Source: Brevibacterium atlanticum
GTDB lineage: Bacteria > Actinomycetota > Actinomycetes > Actinomycetales > Brevibacteriaceae
Assembly (NCBI RefSeq): GCF_011617245.1
Contig: NZ_CP050152.1
Location: 3,896,503 to 3,960,502 of the forward strand
Direction: 5' to 3'
DNA length: 64,000 nucleotides
The notes under the pieces are model-generated. The model worked only from the letters and a program-made list of their open reading frames with translations. It did no database searches and had not been told where the DNA came from. Made by a program: the position numbers and the translations under genes. Positions 34,319 through 42,321 of the stretch are shown here, piece by piece; position 1 is the stretch's first letter, and each line of letters opens with the position of its first letter.

Positions 34319-35275
34319 ATGAGCGACGTTCCACAGAGGCCGCGCATTCGTCCGGCGACCAGTGACGACTGGCAGAAGGATCACCATGATTCTGCTGGTC
34401 AGACGCCGTCGTACGGGAATGAGGCGGAGCGTTCGCCTGCCGATTTCGACAACTCGACCTATTACGAATACCTCGAGCGGCACACGGGGGAACAGGCCAT
34501 CTCGAAGGCCCGGACCGGCAATGTCTTCGCCCCGGCCGGTCGCTCTCCATTCGGTGATCAGCCTTCATCTGCACATGCTGGTCAGTCCAGTGGCTCCTAT
34601 CGGATCCAGGCGTCGGCGAACGGCCCCGGTGCCGGGGCGCCGAACAGGCAGGATCCGCCGACTCCTCCCCCACCTCAGTTCCCGCCCGCGGTCGGATCGG
34701 GTGCGCAGAGACCGCGCAACGGACTCAAGATCACAGCCGTCATCATTGCCCTGGTCATGGTCCTCGCACTCGTCGCCTTCTTCGGAATCCGGTGGCTCGC
34801 CCCCTCGTCCGGGACTGTTCCCGTCGATGTCGGTTCGAGCGAACCGGCCTCACCGTCGCCGACCCCGTCCGACGAACTCGTCCAGCCCTCGCAGTCGCCC
34901 GAGGACAAGCTCGACGCCTACACGAAGGACGGCACTGAGAAGGCTGCCGACCTCGAGGGCGAATGGGTGACGCAGGTGAGCGCGAAGAAGGTCGGGCTCA
35001 AAGCCGACGGCAAGACCTGGACCGCCGCCGACATCCTCAACGAATACGAAGCCAACAAGGTCAAGTACCCGGGTTCGATCCTCATCCACAGCGGTGGCTG
35101 GGCGTCCTACAAAGACGGAAGCTACTGGGTGACCGTCGTCGACACCGGCTACAGCGAACCCGAGCCCGCCCTCGACCAGTGCCGCTCCTGGGGTCTCGAC
35201 CGCGACCACTGCCTGGCCAAGCGGCTGGTCAAGGACGGAAGTCCGAAGGACAACAGCGCCTACCTCGACAACTGA
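34319..35275 (+). CDS. Single-pass membrane protein of unknown function
   Basis: 318 residues. About 135 N-terminal hydrophilic residues (Pro/Gly/Ser/Gln-rich, probably cytoplasmic) precede one membrane helix (ITAVIIALVMVLALVAFFGI). A Ser/Pro-rich stalk (SEPASPSPTPSDELVQPSQS) leads to a ~100-residue extracellular domain with ILIHSGGWASYKDGSYWVTV and two Cys residues in LDQCRSWGLDRDHCLAK. I do not recognise the family. GAGGACCG precedes the ATG. Confidence 0.75.
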   Translation: MSDVPQRPRIRPATSDDWQKDHHDSAGQTPSYGNEAERSPADFDNSTYYEYLERHTGEQAISKARTGNVFAPAGRSPFGDQPSSAHAGQSSGSYRIQASANGPGAGAPNRQDPPTPPPPQFPPAVGSGAQRPRNGLKITAVIIALVMVLALVAFFGIRWLAPSSGTVPVDVGSSEPASPSPTPSDELVQPSQSPEDKLDAYTKDGTEKAADLEGEWVTQVSAKKVGLKADGKTWTAADILNEYEANKVKYPGSILIHSGGWASYKDGSYWVTVVDTGYSEPEPALDQCRSWGLDRDHCLAKRLVKDGSPKDNSAYLDN

Positions 35276-35289
35276 TCAGCGGCAGCCTC

Positions 35290-35327
35290 GCGCCGAGACC
35301 ACTGTGTGCGCACCGTGGTCTTGGCGC
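35290..35327. terminator. Hairpin between the membrane-protein gene and bkd E2
   Basis: GCGCCGAGACCAC (35290-35302) pairs with GTGGTCTTGGCGC (35315-35327) with one G-U pair and a 12-nt loop. It lies 14 bp after the plus-strand stop and 56 bp after the minus-strand E2 stop, so it may serve both convergent transcripts. Confidence 0.65.
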
Positions 35328-35383
35328 TCCGCCGTTGTCTCGAGGGGCCTCGGGCCTTGTCTCGCGGTGCTGCCGACAGACCC

Positions 35384-36865
35384 TCAGGCCAGCAGCAGCG
35401 TCGGATCCTGCAGTCCGCGGCCGACGTCGGCGAGGAACTTCGAGATGATCTCGCCGTCGACGACTCGATGATCGGCGCTCACGGAGAGCGTCGTGATCTC
35501 ACGCGGGACGATCTCGTCGTCGACGACCCAGGGCCTATTCCGGATCTGTCCGAAGGCGAGGATCGCGGCCTCGCCCGGGTTGATGATCGGAGTGCCCGCA
35601 TCGACGCCGAAGACGCCGACGTTCGTGATCGTGATCGTGCCTCCGGACTGATCGGCCGGCGGCGTCTTCCCCGATCGTGCCAGTGCCGTGAGGTCCTGGA
35701 TTCCCTGCGCGAGTTCTCCCAGTCCCATGGCCTGCGCGTTCTTGATGTTCGGGACGATGAGTCCACGCGGTGTGGCCGCGGCGATGCCGAGGTTGACGTA
35801 CTTCTTGACAACGATCTCGTCGCCTTCGAGGCACGAGTTGATCCGCGGGTTGCGTCCCACGGCCCAGGCCACGGCCTTGGCCACGATGAGCAGCGGTGAG
35901 ACCTTGACGTCCTCGCCGAGGAACTTCGTCGACTTCAGCCTCCGGACCATCGCCATGGTCTCGGTGACGTCGACATCGAGGAACTCGGTGACGTGCGGCA
36001 TCGTGAACGCCGAATCGACCATGGCCTTGGCCATCATCTTCGTCACGCCCTTGAACGGGATCCGCTCTTCGAGTTCGCCGGAGGCACTCGCCGAGGTGGC
36101 CGACGAAGCCGTGCCGCCCGCGGTCTGCGACGCGGTCGAGTTCGCCGCCGCGTGCACATCATCGCGGGTCACGTCCCCGCGGGGACCGGTGGGGACGACC
36201 TGGGTGAGGTCGATGCCGAGGTCCTTCGCGAGCTTGCGAACGGGTGGCTTCGCCAGCGGCCTGCCGGTTCCGGACGAGGCCGGGGCTGTTGCCGCATCGG
36301 TCGAGGCCGGGGGAGCATGTGATGCCGGCACAGCGGGCTGGGCAGGCGATGCCGCAGGTGCGGCGGGTGCTGACACGGAAGGCGCAGCAGGCGCAGGAGC
36401 CGCAGCAGCCGGGGCCGGGACGGCACCGCCCTGGCGGGGACGACGCTTCGACGACGTCGCCTTCGCGCCGTAGCCGACGAGCGTGGCTCCGCCGTCGGCG
36501 TCGGCAGCTGCCTCGGTCGCTGAGCCGGATGCTTCCGCGCCCGACGACGCACCTGCCGAAGGCCCACCGGACGAGGACGCAGCGTCACCCGCGGAACCGG
36601 GGGCAGCCTCGGCGCCGGAGCCGTCATCGGCACCTCCGAAGCGGATGATCGGGGTGCCGACCTCGATCGTCTGTCCCTCCTCGACGAGGAGGGCGTCGAC
36701 GGTGCCGGCCTGCGGGCTCGGCAGTTCGACGAGGGACTTCGCGGTTTCGATCTCGACGAGGATCTGATTGACGGTGACGGTGTCGCCGGCGGCGACCTTC
36801 CAGGACACGATGTCGGCTTCGGTCAGGCCCTCACCGACGTCGGGAAGAGGAAATTCGAATGACAT
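35384..36865 (-). CDS. bkdB: Dihydrolipoamide acyltransferase (E2) of a 2-oxoacid dehydrogenase complex
   Basis: 493 residues. Lipoyl domain at the N-terminus with the lipoylated Lys in VEIETAKSLVELPSP. An Ala/Pro/Ser-rich linker follows, then the E1/E3-binding domain (PPVRKLAKDLGIDLTQVVPT) and the catalytic domain ending in DHRVVDG, the HxxxDG active site. With the E1 genes just upstream it should make branched-chain acyl-CoA. E3 is not in the window. Pyruvate dehydrogenase is a less likely alternative given separate E1 alpha and beta genes of branched-chain type. Confidence 0.9.
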   Translation of the reverse strand: MSFEFPLPDVGEGLTEADIVSWKVAAGDTVTVNQILVEIETAKSLVELPSPQAGTVDALLVEEGQTIEVGTPIIRFGGADDGSGAEAAPGSAGDAASSSGGPSAGASSGAEASGSATEAAADADGGATLVGYGAKATSSKRRPRQGGAVPAPAAAAPAPAAPSVSAPAAPAASPAQPAVPASHAPPASTDAATAPASSGTGRPLAKPPVRKLAKDLGIDLTQVVPTGPRGDVTRDDVHAAANSTASQTAGGTASSATSASASGELEERIPFKGVTKMMAKAMVDSAFTMPHVTEFLDVDVTETMAMVRRLKSTKFLGEDVKVSPLLIVAKAVAWAVGRNPRINSCLEGDEIVVKKYVNLGIAAATPRGLIVPNIKNAQAMGLGELAQGIQDLTALARSGKTPPADQSGGTITITNVGVFGVDAGTPIINPGEAAILAFGQIRNRPWVVDDEIVPREITTLSVSADHRVVDGEIISKFLADVGRGLQDPTLLLA

Positions 36866-36883
36866 TCTTGACTCTCCTCGAGG

Positions 36884-37861
36884 TCAGTAGGACAGGGCCC
36901 GATCGACACCGTCGAAGATGCGATCGAGGTCGGGCAGGTAGTGCTCTTCCATCCGCGAACCGGGGTACGGGGTGTGGTAGCCGCCGACGCGGATGACCGG
37001 GGCCTCGAGGTTGAAGAAGCAGCGTTCGGTGATGCGCGCGGCGATCTCGGAGCCCAGCCCCAGGAAGGTCGGGGCCTCGTGGGCGACGACGAGGCGGCCG
37101 GTCTTCTTCACGGACTTCTCGATCGTCGTGAAGTCGATCGGGCTGAGACTGCGCAGGTCGATGAGTTCGACGCTCTTGCCCTCGTCCGCAGCCGCACTGA
37201 CCACGTCCTGGGCGGTCGGCATGAGCGGTCCGTAGGCGATGAGGGTGACGTCGGTGCCTTCGGTGACGACGCGGGCATCGTGCATGCCCAGTCCCCCGCG
37301 ATCGGCGGTGTCGACGTCCCCGCGCAGCCAGTAGCGCCGCTTGGGTTCGAAGAACATCACCGGGTCGTCGCTCCTGATCGCGTCCTGGATCATCCAGTAG
37401 GCGTCGTGGGCGTTCGACGGTGAGATCAGCCGCAGTCCGGCGTGGTGGGCGAAGACGGTCTCCGGGCTCTCCGAGTGGTGCTCGGGTGAGCCGATGCCGC
37501 CGCCGTAGGGCACACGGATGACCATCGGGATGCGCTCCTTGCCCAGGGTGCGGTTGAACAGCTTCGACACCTGGGTGACGATCTGGTCGTAGGCCGGGAA
37601 GATGAAGGCATCGAACTGGATCTCGATGACCGGGCGGTAGCCGCGGATGGCCATGCCGATCGAGGTGCCGACGATGCCGGATTCGGCCAGTGGGGAATCG
37701 ATCACACGCTGCGGACCGAAGTCCTTCTGCAGGCCCTCGGTGACGCGGAAGACGCCGCCGAGCTTGCCGATGTCCTCACCGATGAGGACGACCTTCGGGT
37801 CGTCCTCCATGGCCTTGCGCATTCCGGCGGTGATCGCCTTTGAGAGGGGAAGCTTCTCCAT
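36884..37861 (-). CDS. bkdA2: 2-oxoacid dehydrogenase E1 beta subunit
   Basis: 325 residues, the usual length. Landmarks are AMEDDPKVVLIGEDIGKLGG, DSPLAESGIVGTSIGMAIRG, EIQFDAFIFPAYDQI and the C-terminal HAYWMIQDAIRSDDPVMFFE. It pairs with the E1 alpha subunit to form the thiamine-diphosphate decarboxylase. Its ATG shares one base with the TGA of E1 alpha. Confidence 0.94.
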   Translation of the reverse strand: MEKLPLSKAITAGMRKAMEDDPKVVLIGEDIGKLGGVFRVTEGLQKDFGPQRVIDSPLAESGIVGTSIGMAIRGYRPVIEIQFDAFIFPAYDQIVTQVSKLFNRTLGKERIPMVIRVPYGGGIGSPEHHSESPETVFAHHAGLRLISPSNAHDAYWMIQDAIRSDDPVMFFEPKRRYWLRGDVDTADRGGLGMHDARVVTEGTDVTLIAYGPLMPTAQDVVSAAADEGKSVELIDLRSLSPIDFTTIEKSVKKTGRLVVAHEAPTFLGLGSEIAARITERCFFNLEAPVIRVGGYHTPYPGSRMEEHYLPDLDRIFDGVDRALSY

Positions 37862-39015
37862 CAGGCCTCACCCGCATCGGCGAACGAAGCCTGGTACGCC
37901 AGGAATTCAGCGCGCTCCTCGTCGACGAGGGAGTGAGGTTCGGAGGTGACGTGGGCGAACATTTCGATGGGATCGGGGTTCTCCATCGTCATGCAGTTGT
38001 GGCGGATGCGGGCGGCCAGGGTGTCGGCTTCGGCGTCCACCTCGGCGAAGAACTCTTCGCTGGTCTCGGTGTGCTTGTCGAGGTGGGCCTTGAGGCGGAC
38101 GATCGGGTCGCGGTCTTCCCAGATCTCCTCTTCGGCCTTGTCGCGGTACTTCGTCGGATCGTCGGCGGTCGTGTGGGCACCGCGGCGGTAGGTGAAGGCT
38201 TCGATGAGCATCGGGCCGTTGCCGGCGCGGACCGAGTCGAGGCTGGCGCGGGCGACGGAGTACATCGCAATGATGTCGTTGCCGTCGACGCGGATGCCGG
38301 GGACTCCGAAGCCCTCGCCGCGCTTGCACAGAGGAACCGCAGTCTGGACGTGGGTGGGTTCGGAGATCGCCCACTGGTTGTTCTGGCAGAAGAACAGAAC
38401 CGGGGCGTGGAAGGCTCCGGCGAAGGTCAGCGCCTCGGAGACATCGCCCTGCGAGCTGGCGCCATCGCCGAAGCAGGCGATGGACACGGTGTCGCGATCG
38501 ATGTCGCCGGTGCCGACGTCGCCGTCCATACTCACGCCCATGGCGTAGCCGGTGGCGTGCAGGGTCTGCGAGCCGATGACGATGGTGTACGTGTGGAACC
38601 GGTGCTCCTGGGGATCCCAACCGCCGTGGTTCTGGCCGCGGAAGATGCTGAGCAGGGTCTCGGGTTCGACACCGCGAGTGTAGGCGAGGCCGTGTTCACG
38701 GTAGGTGGGGAAGACGAAGTCTTGGGGGCGGGCGGCCCGGCCCATGCCGATCTGGGCTGCTTCCTGCCCGAACAGCGGTGCCCACAGGCCCAGCTGTCCC
38801 TGACGCTGGAGGGCGGCTCCCTCGGCGTCGATGCGGCGGACCAGGACCATGTCCCGGTAGAAGCCGCGCAGATCCTCGTCGGTGAGTTCTGCTGCGAAGG
38901 CGTCGTATTCACCGGATTCGACGCGGTTTCCGTCTTCGGTGAGCATCTGGATCATTCTGGGCTCCTGGGACTGACTGTGGGCAGCACCGGTTCCCACTGA
39001 AATGTTGGAGGTCAT
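37861..39015 (-). CDS. bkdA1: 2-oxoacid dehydrogenase E1 alpha subunit
   Basis: 384 residues. The thiamine-diphosphate motif is ACFGDGASSQGDVSEALTFA ending in CQNNQWAIS, and GQEAAQIGMGRA and the phosphorylation-loop region YRRGAHTTADDPTKYR are typical of branched-chain E1 alpha. ATG 39015 is chosen because AAAGGAG lies eight bases upstream; an in-frame start at 39048 does not. First gene of the three-gene operon. Confidence 0.94.
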   Translation of the reverse strand: MTSNISVGTGAAHSQSQEPRMIQMLTEDGNRVESGEYDAFAAELTDEDLRGFYRDMVLVRRIDAEGAALQRQGQLGLWAPLFGQEAAQIGMGRAARPQDFVFPTYREHGLAYTRGVEPETLLSIFRGQNHGGWDPQEHRFHTYTIVIGSQTLHATGYAMGVSMDGDVGTGDIDRDTVSIACFGDGASSQGDVSEALTFAGAFHAPVLFFCQNNQWAISEPTHVQTAVPLCKRGEGFGVPGIRVDGNDIIAMYSVARASLDSVRAGNGPMLIEAFTYRRGAHTTADDPTKYRDKAEEEIWEDRDPIVRLKAHLDKHTETSEEFFAEVDAEADTLAARIRHNCMTMENPDPIEMFAHVTSEPHSLVDEERAEFLAYQASFADAGEA

Positions 39016-39375
39016 TCCAGTTCTCCTTTGTTCGAGGTCCATCATCACCGGAGGTGACCAGTGGTGGACCGAGTCCGTCGGGCAGGCCCTCGGATGTGAG
39101 AACTCGCCCTCGAGTGATCTGATTCACAGGTGATCCCACGATACCGAATCCACTCACTGCTTGCCACTCTCACCGTGCGGTTCGAGTATCAAAAGTGCAG
39201 GTCAGAAACAGACTATGGGCTGACTTCGACACATGTGGCCCAGTTCCAATCGCCTCAGCGGACAATTGTCGATCCCCTCAGACTTAGTCCATCGTCCGAC
39301 CAACGCATGTCCGAGCACCGGATGACCGCCGGTCTCCCCGCCGAGGCGGCCGGCCCGCCCGCGGTCACGCGCGAT
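39016..39375. other. Intergenic region upstream of the bkd operon
   Basis: 360 bp without a gene. It contains the perfect palindrome GACAATTGTC at 39261-39270 and a copy of the over-represented decamer at 39339-39348. It should hold the bkd promoter, but no convincing -35/-10 pair was identified by eye. Confidence 0.4.
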
Positions 39376-40896
39376 TCATGTGTGCTTGCGCTTTCCCTGG
39401 TAGTCCCGGGTCTTCTTCAGGTCTCCGGTGAAGAACCCCGAATTCTTCGCAGTGAACCGGTCGAGGCTCCCGTTCCCCGATCGCAGCAGCAGCGCGATCG
39501 ACGCCGCATAGGCCGTCGACGAGTGCGCGGCACCGGCCGAGTCGAGCATGTCGGCGATCTCGGCATCGGACTTGTCCTTGAGCGCCGGGGCTTTGCGCAG
39601 TTCGTCGGGGTCATAGTCGACGGTGATCGTCGACCAGTTGTCGGCTGCGGGGTTCTCGTTGCCGTCGAGGTCGGGCACGAGGTCCTGTTCGTGTTCGATC
39701 GAGAGCACGTCGATGTCCGAGCCGATGGCGAAGTCCGAGATCGGCGAGCCCACCGTCATGAGCGCCGTGACGTTGACATCGGAGAGGAAGGCCGGGTCAG
39801 CCGCTAGGGATCCTGCGGTGATGCCGCCCTGCGAATATCCGACGAGCATGACCTCGTCGTTCGGGTCGATTCCCGCATCGGCGATCGCCTGGCGGACCAT
39901 CTCGCGCATCACCGTGTCGTTGCCGGCCATGCCCTGCACGTTCGTCGTCATGTCCGTCGTGTTGTCTCCGGACTTCGGCGACCAGTCGGTGGTGGCCGGA
40001 ATGTAGACGATGTAGCGGGTGGTCCCGTCCGGTCCGACGATCTCCTCGATGCGCACTTGCCCGGAGTCGGTGCCGCGATGGCAGGCCGCTTCCCTGAGGT
40101 AGAGATCCTCGAGGTCGCGCGGAGGCTTCTCATGCGGCGGGGTCACCCCTTCCGCTTCCCAGACCTCCACATCGGAGGGCAGAAAGAACCCGAACTGATT
40201 CGCCCCCGCCAGCAGCCACACGGTCATCGACTGTGAGTCGTGCGGCCAATAGGCGTGGTCGGCATCGGTGTCCAGCAGCGCGGGAGGCAGCCCCACGAAG
40301 CCCACGACGATGCCCGGCAGCACGTGCTCGATGACGGCTCCGGCCACATCGGAGTGTTCGAACACGGCGGTGACCAGTGCCTCCTTGACCTGTGCCTTGG
40401 TCTTGCCGAGATCGATGCCGAAGTGTTGGGTGATGACATCGTCGAGTCCGGTGACGTCGAGGATCTTCGAGACCACGAGCACCTGAACGCCGATGGTGAC
40501 GGCGACCGGAACGATGATGGGCAGGCTGATGGCGATGATGCGTCCCGTCGCATAGCCGATGGCGTCGAGCAGTCCCCCGAGGGCCTCGCTGATGCCCTTC
40601 TCGGCCTGCCGGTAGGCGAACGCGGCGGCCTTCACACCGACGGCCGTCGCCTCGAGCTCGAGCAGTGACGCCGCCAGCTGCCCGTGGAAGCGCATGCGAC
40701 AGGCGTCGAGGTTGAGCGCCGTGAGCGGCGCCGGCACCTGTGTGAGCAGGGTCGCGAGATCGAAGTCGCCGACAGCCGCCTGGACCGACAGATCGCCGAC
40801 ATCGCCGATGATCGACTGCAGCGCCTCCCCGCTGTCGTCGGCGCGCTGGTCGACGGTGACCCGTCCGCCCCCGCGGGTCCGCGAAGCGATCATCAC
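39376..40896 (-). CDS. Serine hydrolase with WXG100-like helical N-terminus and hydrophobic segment
   Basis: 506 residues. The first ~130 residues form predicted long helices (LTALNLDACRMRFHGQLAAS; VKAAAFAYRQAEKGISEALG) like WXG100/ESX-type domains. A very hydrophobic stretch follows (IIAISLPIIVPVAVTIGVQV). The C-terminal half is an alpha/beta-hydrolase with nucleophile elbow VMLVGYSQGGITAGSLA, a candidate Asp in HEQDLVPDLDGNENP and His near the end (AAHSSTAYA). No signal peptide is present. ATG 40896 overlaps the upstream stop (ATGA). The architecture suggests export by a type VII-like route or membrane action; substrate unknown. Confidence 0.75.
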   Translation of the reverse strand: MMIASRTRGGGRVTVDQRADDSGEALQSIIGDVGDLSVQAAVGDFDLATLLTQVPAPLTALNLDACRMRFHGQLAASLLELEATAVGVKAAAFAYRQAEKGISEALGGLLDAIGYATGRIIAISLPIIVPVAVTIGVQVLVVSKILDVTGLDDVITQHFGIDLGKTKAQVKEALVTAVFEHSDVAGAVIEHVLPGIVVGFVGLPPALLDTDADHAYWPHDSQSMTVWLLAGANQFGFFLPSDVEVWEAEGVTPPHEKPPRDLEDLYLREAACHRGTDSGQVRIEEIVGPDGTTRYIVYIPATTDWSPKSGDNTTDMTTNVQGMAGNDTVMREMVRQAIADAGIDPNDEVMLVGYSQGGITAGSLAADPAFLSDVNVTALMTVGSPISDFAIGSDIDVLSIEHEQDLVPDLDGNENPAADNWSTITVDYDPDELRKAPALKDKSDAEIADMLDSAGAAHSSTAYAASIALLLRSGNGSLDRFTAKNSGFFTGDLKKTRDYQGKRKHT

Positions 40897-41756
40897 CGCA
40901 CCCCCGGCGACATCGTCCGGGACAGCACGGCCGCCACCAGCATCCGCACTGCATCATCCTCAGCGGCGACGTCCGCATCGACGGTGATCGAGTCGCCGCG
41001 GCGTTCGAGGACAGGACGGAACCAGGCGCCGTGCCTGCGGTGGAGGAACTCGAGACCTGCGGCCCCACCGCGGGCGGCCCAGTTCACGGTGAGCACGCAG
41101 TCGTGTTCGACCAGACCGGCGAGTTCGTCGACGACGTTGCCGATCCGCCTCGGGTCGATTCTGCGCAGCAGCTGGTGGTGGGCGAAGCCGTCGAACCCCT
41201 CGCCGTGGAGCGCCAGCACAGCCTGGCTGGTCGCCGGGCCGAGACAGAGCGCGAGTTGAACGGATTCGACGCCCGAGGACAGGACGACCGTGATCCGCAC
41301 ATCGCCCTGGTTGAGTTCGGCGGCGAATCCCGCGACCCACGCCGTGAGCACGTCGAGTTCCCGGTTCCCCGGGACGGATTCGCCGAGGTCGATGAGCTCG
41401 ATGGTCTCCCCCACCGAGGTGACGCCCGCGTCGTCGTCCCCCGTCGATTCGGGGCTCCCGTCGCTCTCGCCCGCTGAGAGGGACCCCTCATCGTCCTCCC
41501 CTGCCGGGCGGGGTCTCGCATCGTCGTCGCCTGCCGGGCGGGGTCTCGCATCGTCCTCGCCTGCCGGACGGGGTCCGGTGCCACGCTCCCCCGCCGGGCT
41601 GGCACCGACGTCATCGTCTTCGGCGTGGGGCCGCCTCGGCGAGAGTTCGGTCGGCCACAGTCGGCGCAGACGGTCGGGCAGCCGACGGATCCTCTCGAGA
41701 TCGACGACGATCCACTTCTCGAGGTCCCTGGTCCCGAACTCCGATGCGATGCTCAC
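40893..41756 (-). CDS. Unknown protein with central Asp/Pro/Gly decapeptide repeats
   Basis: 287 residues. The N-terminus is basic (DLERIRRLPDRLRRLWPTEL). Residues about 50-105 are five imperfect decapeptide repeats of the type PAGEDDARPR, made by 30-bp DNA units at 41461-41610. The C-terminal ~170 residues look folded (VRITVVLSSGVESVQLALCL; VLTVNWAARGGAAGLEFLHR). I do not recognise the family. A role as chaperone for the neighbouring WXG100-like proteins, analogous to EspG, is only a guess from position. GTG 41756 overlaps the upstream stop (GTGA). Confidence 0.65.
   Translation of the reverse strand: MSIASEFGTRDLEKWIVVDLERIRRLPDRLRRLWPTELSPRRPHAEDDDVGASPAGERGTGPRPAGEDDARPRPAGDDDARPRPAGEDDEGSLSAGESDGSPESTGDDDAGVTSVGETIELIDLGESVPGNRELDVLTAWVAGFAAELNQGDVRITVVLSSGVESVQLALCLGPATSQAVLALHGEGFDGFAHHQLLRRIDPRRIGNVVDELAGLVEHDCVLTVNWAARGGAAGLEFLHRRHGAWFRPVLERRGDSITVDADVAAEDDAVRMLVAAVLSRTMSPGVR
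41461..41610. repeat. Tandem 30-bp repeats, five units
   Basis: Units run 41461-41490, 41491-41520, 41521-41550, 41551-41580 and 41581-41610. The two middle units share CTGCCGGGCGGGGTCTCGCA exactly, and the outer units are more diverged. They are in frame inside the gene at 40893-41756. Confidence 0.85.
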
Positions 41757-41998
41757 AGCTGGATCCGTCCTCCCACGGAGACGACCTGCAGATGCAGTTC
41801 GTACGCCTCGGCGAGGTCGTCGGCGCGGTCCGCGAGCGCATCGATCGACTCCGCACACGATCTCACCCTGTCCTCAAGCAGGTCCCCGGCCGGAGAGTCC
41901 CATCCTTCGATCTGCCGACAGTTCTGCGCAAGGTTGCGCAGCAGCTGGGCACGGCCTCGCCACTGCTCACGATTGCGTGCCAGCTCGTCCGTGATCAC
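41753..41998 (-). CDS. Small WXG100-like helical protein
   Basis: 81 residues starting at GTG 41998. Two helices flank a turn with Trp: NREQWRGRAQLLRNLAQNCR, then GWDSPAGDLLEDRVRSC and ALADRADDLAEAYELHLQVV. Size, helix-turn-helix shape and the central GW(x)SPA turn match WXG100-type proteins, though the exact W-x-G is W-D-S here. Its stop overlaps the next start by 4 bp. It probably pairs with the helical domain of the hydrolase in the same operon. Confidence 0.65.
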   Translation of the reverse strand: MITDELARNREQWRGRAQLLRNLAQNCRQIEGWDSPAGDLLEDRVRSCAESIDALADRADDLAEAYELHLQVVSVGGRIQL

Positions 41999-42321
41999 CC
42001 TTCACTCCTCACTTCGATGCAGTTCGCGACCGTGCGATCCCCACGCCTCCGGTGCACACAGGACTGGCCCGCGCTCGATTTCCCTTTGACCGTAGGAGAG
42101 CGCCGACCAGGCTGGGAAGCCCCGAACTCGACCCTGGGGAAGTCCCTCGGGCATCCACAGGGTTCGCACGCCGGAGTCGACGCTGCGTCCACAGGCGATC
42201 ACGTTCGAGTCGTCACTCTCACCGCCGGACCCGCCCGCCCGTCGGCACGCTGCGGTCAGGCGGGTTCCACCCCGGCCGGACGGTTTCCGCCTCACTCGGC
42301 CGATCATGAGAAAATGGGGGC
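41999..42321. other. Divergent intergenic region between the WXG100-like cassette and purB
   Basis: 323 bp with no convincing gene. A 101-codon minus-strand frame has atypical Arg/Gly/Ser composition and is not called. The region should contain promoters for both directions; a GGGGG stretch just before the purB ATG is its only visible ribosome-binding candidate. Confidence 0.4.

Noticed and set aside
42002..42307. 101-codon minus-strand frame upstream of the WXG100-like gene
   Set aside because: Arg/Gly/Ser-rich with no strand or helix pattern; fits a promoter region.
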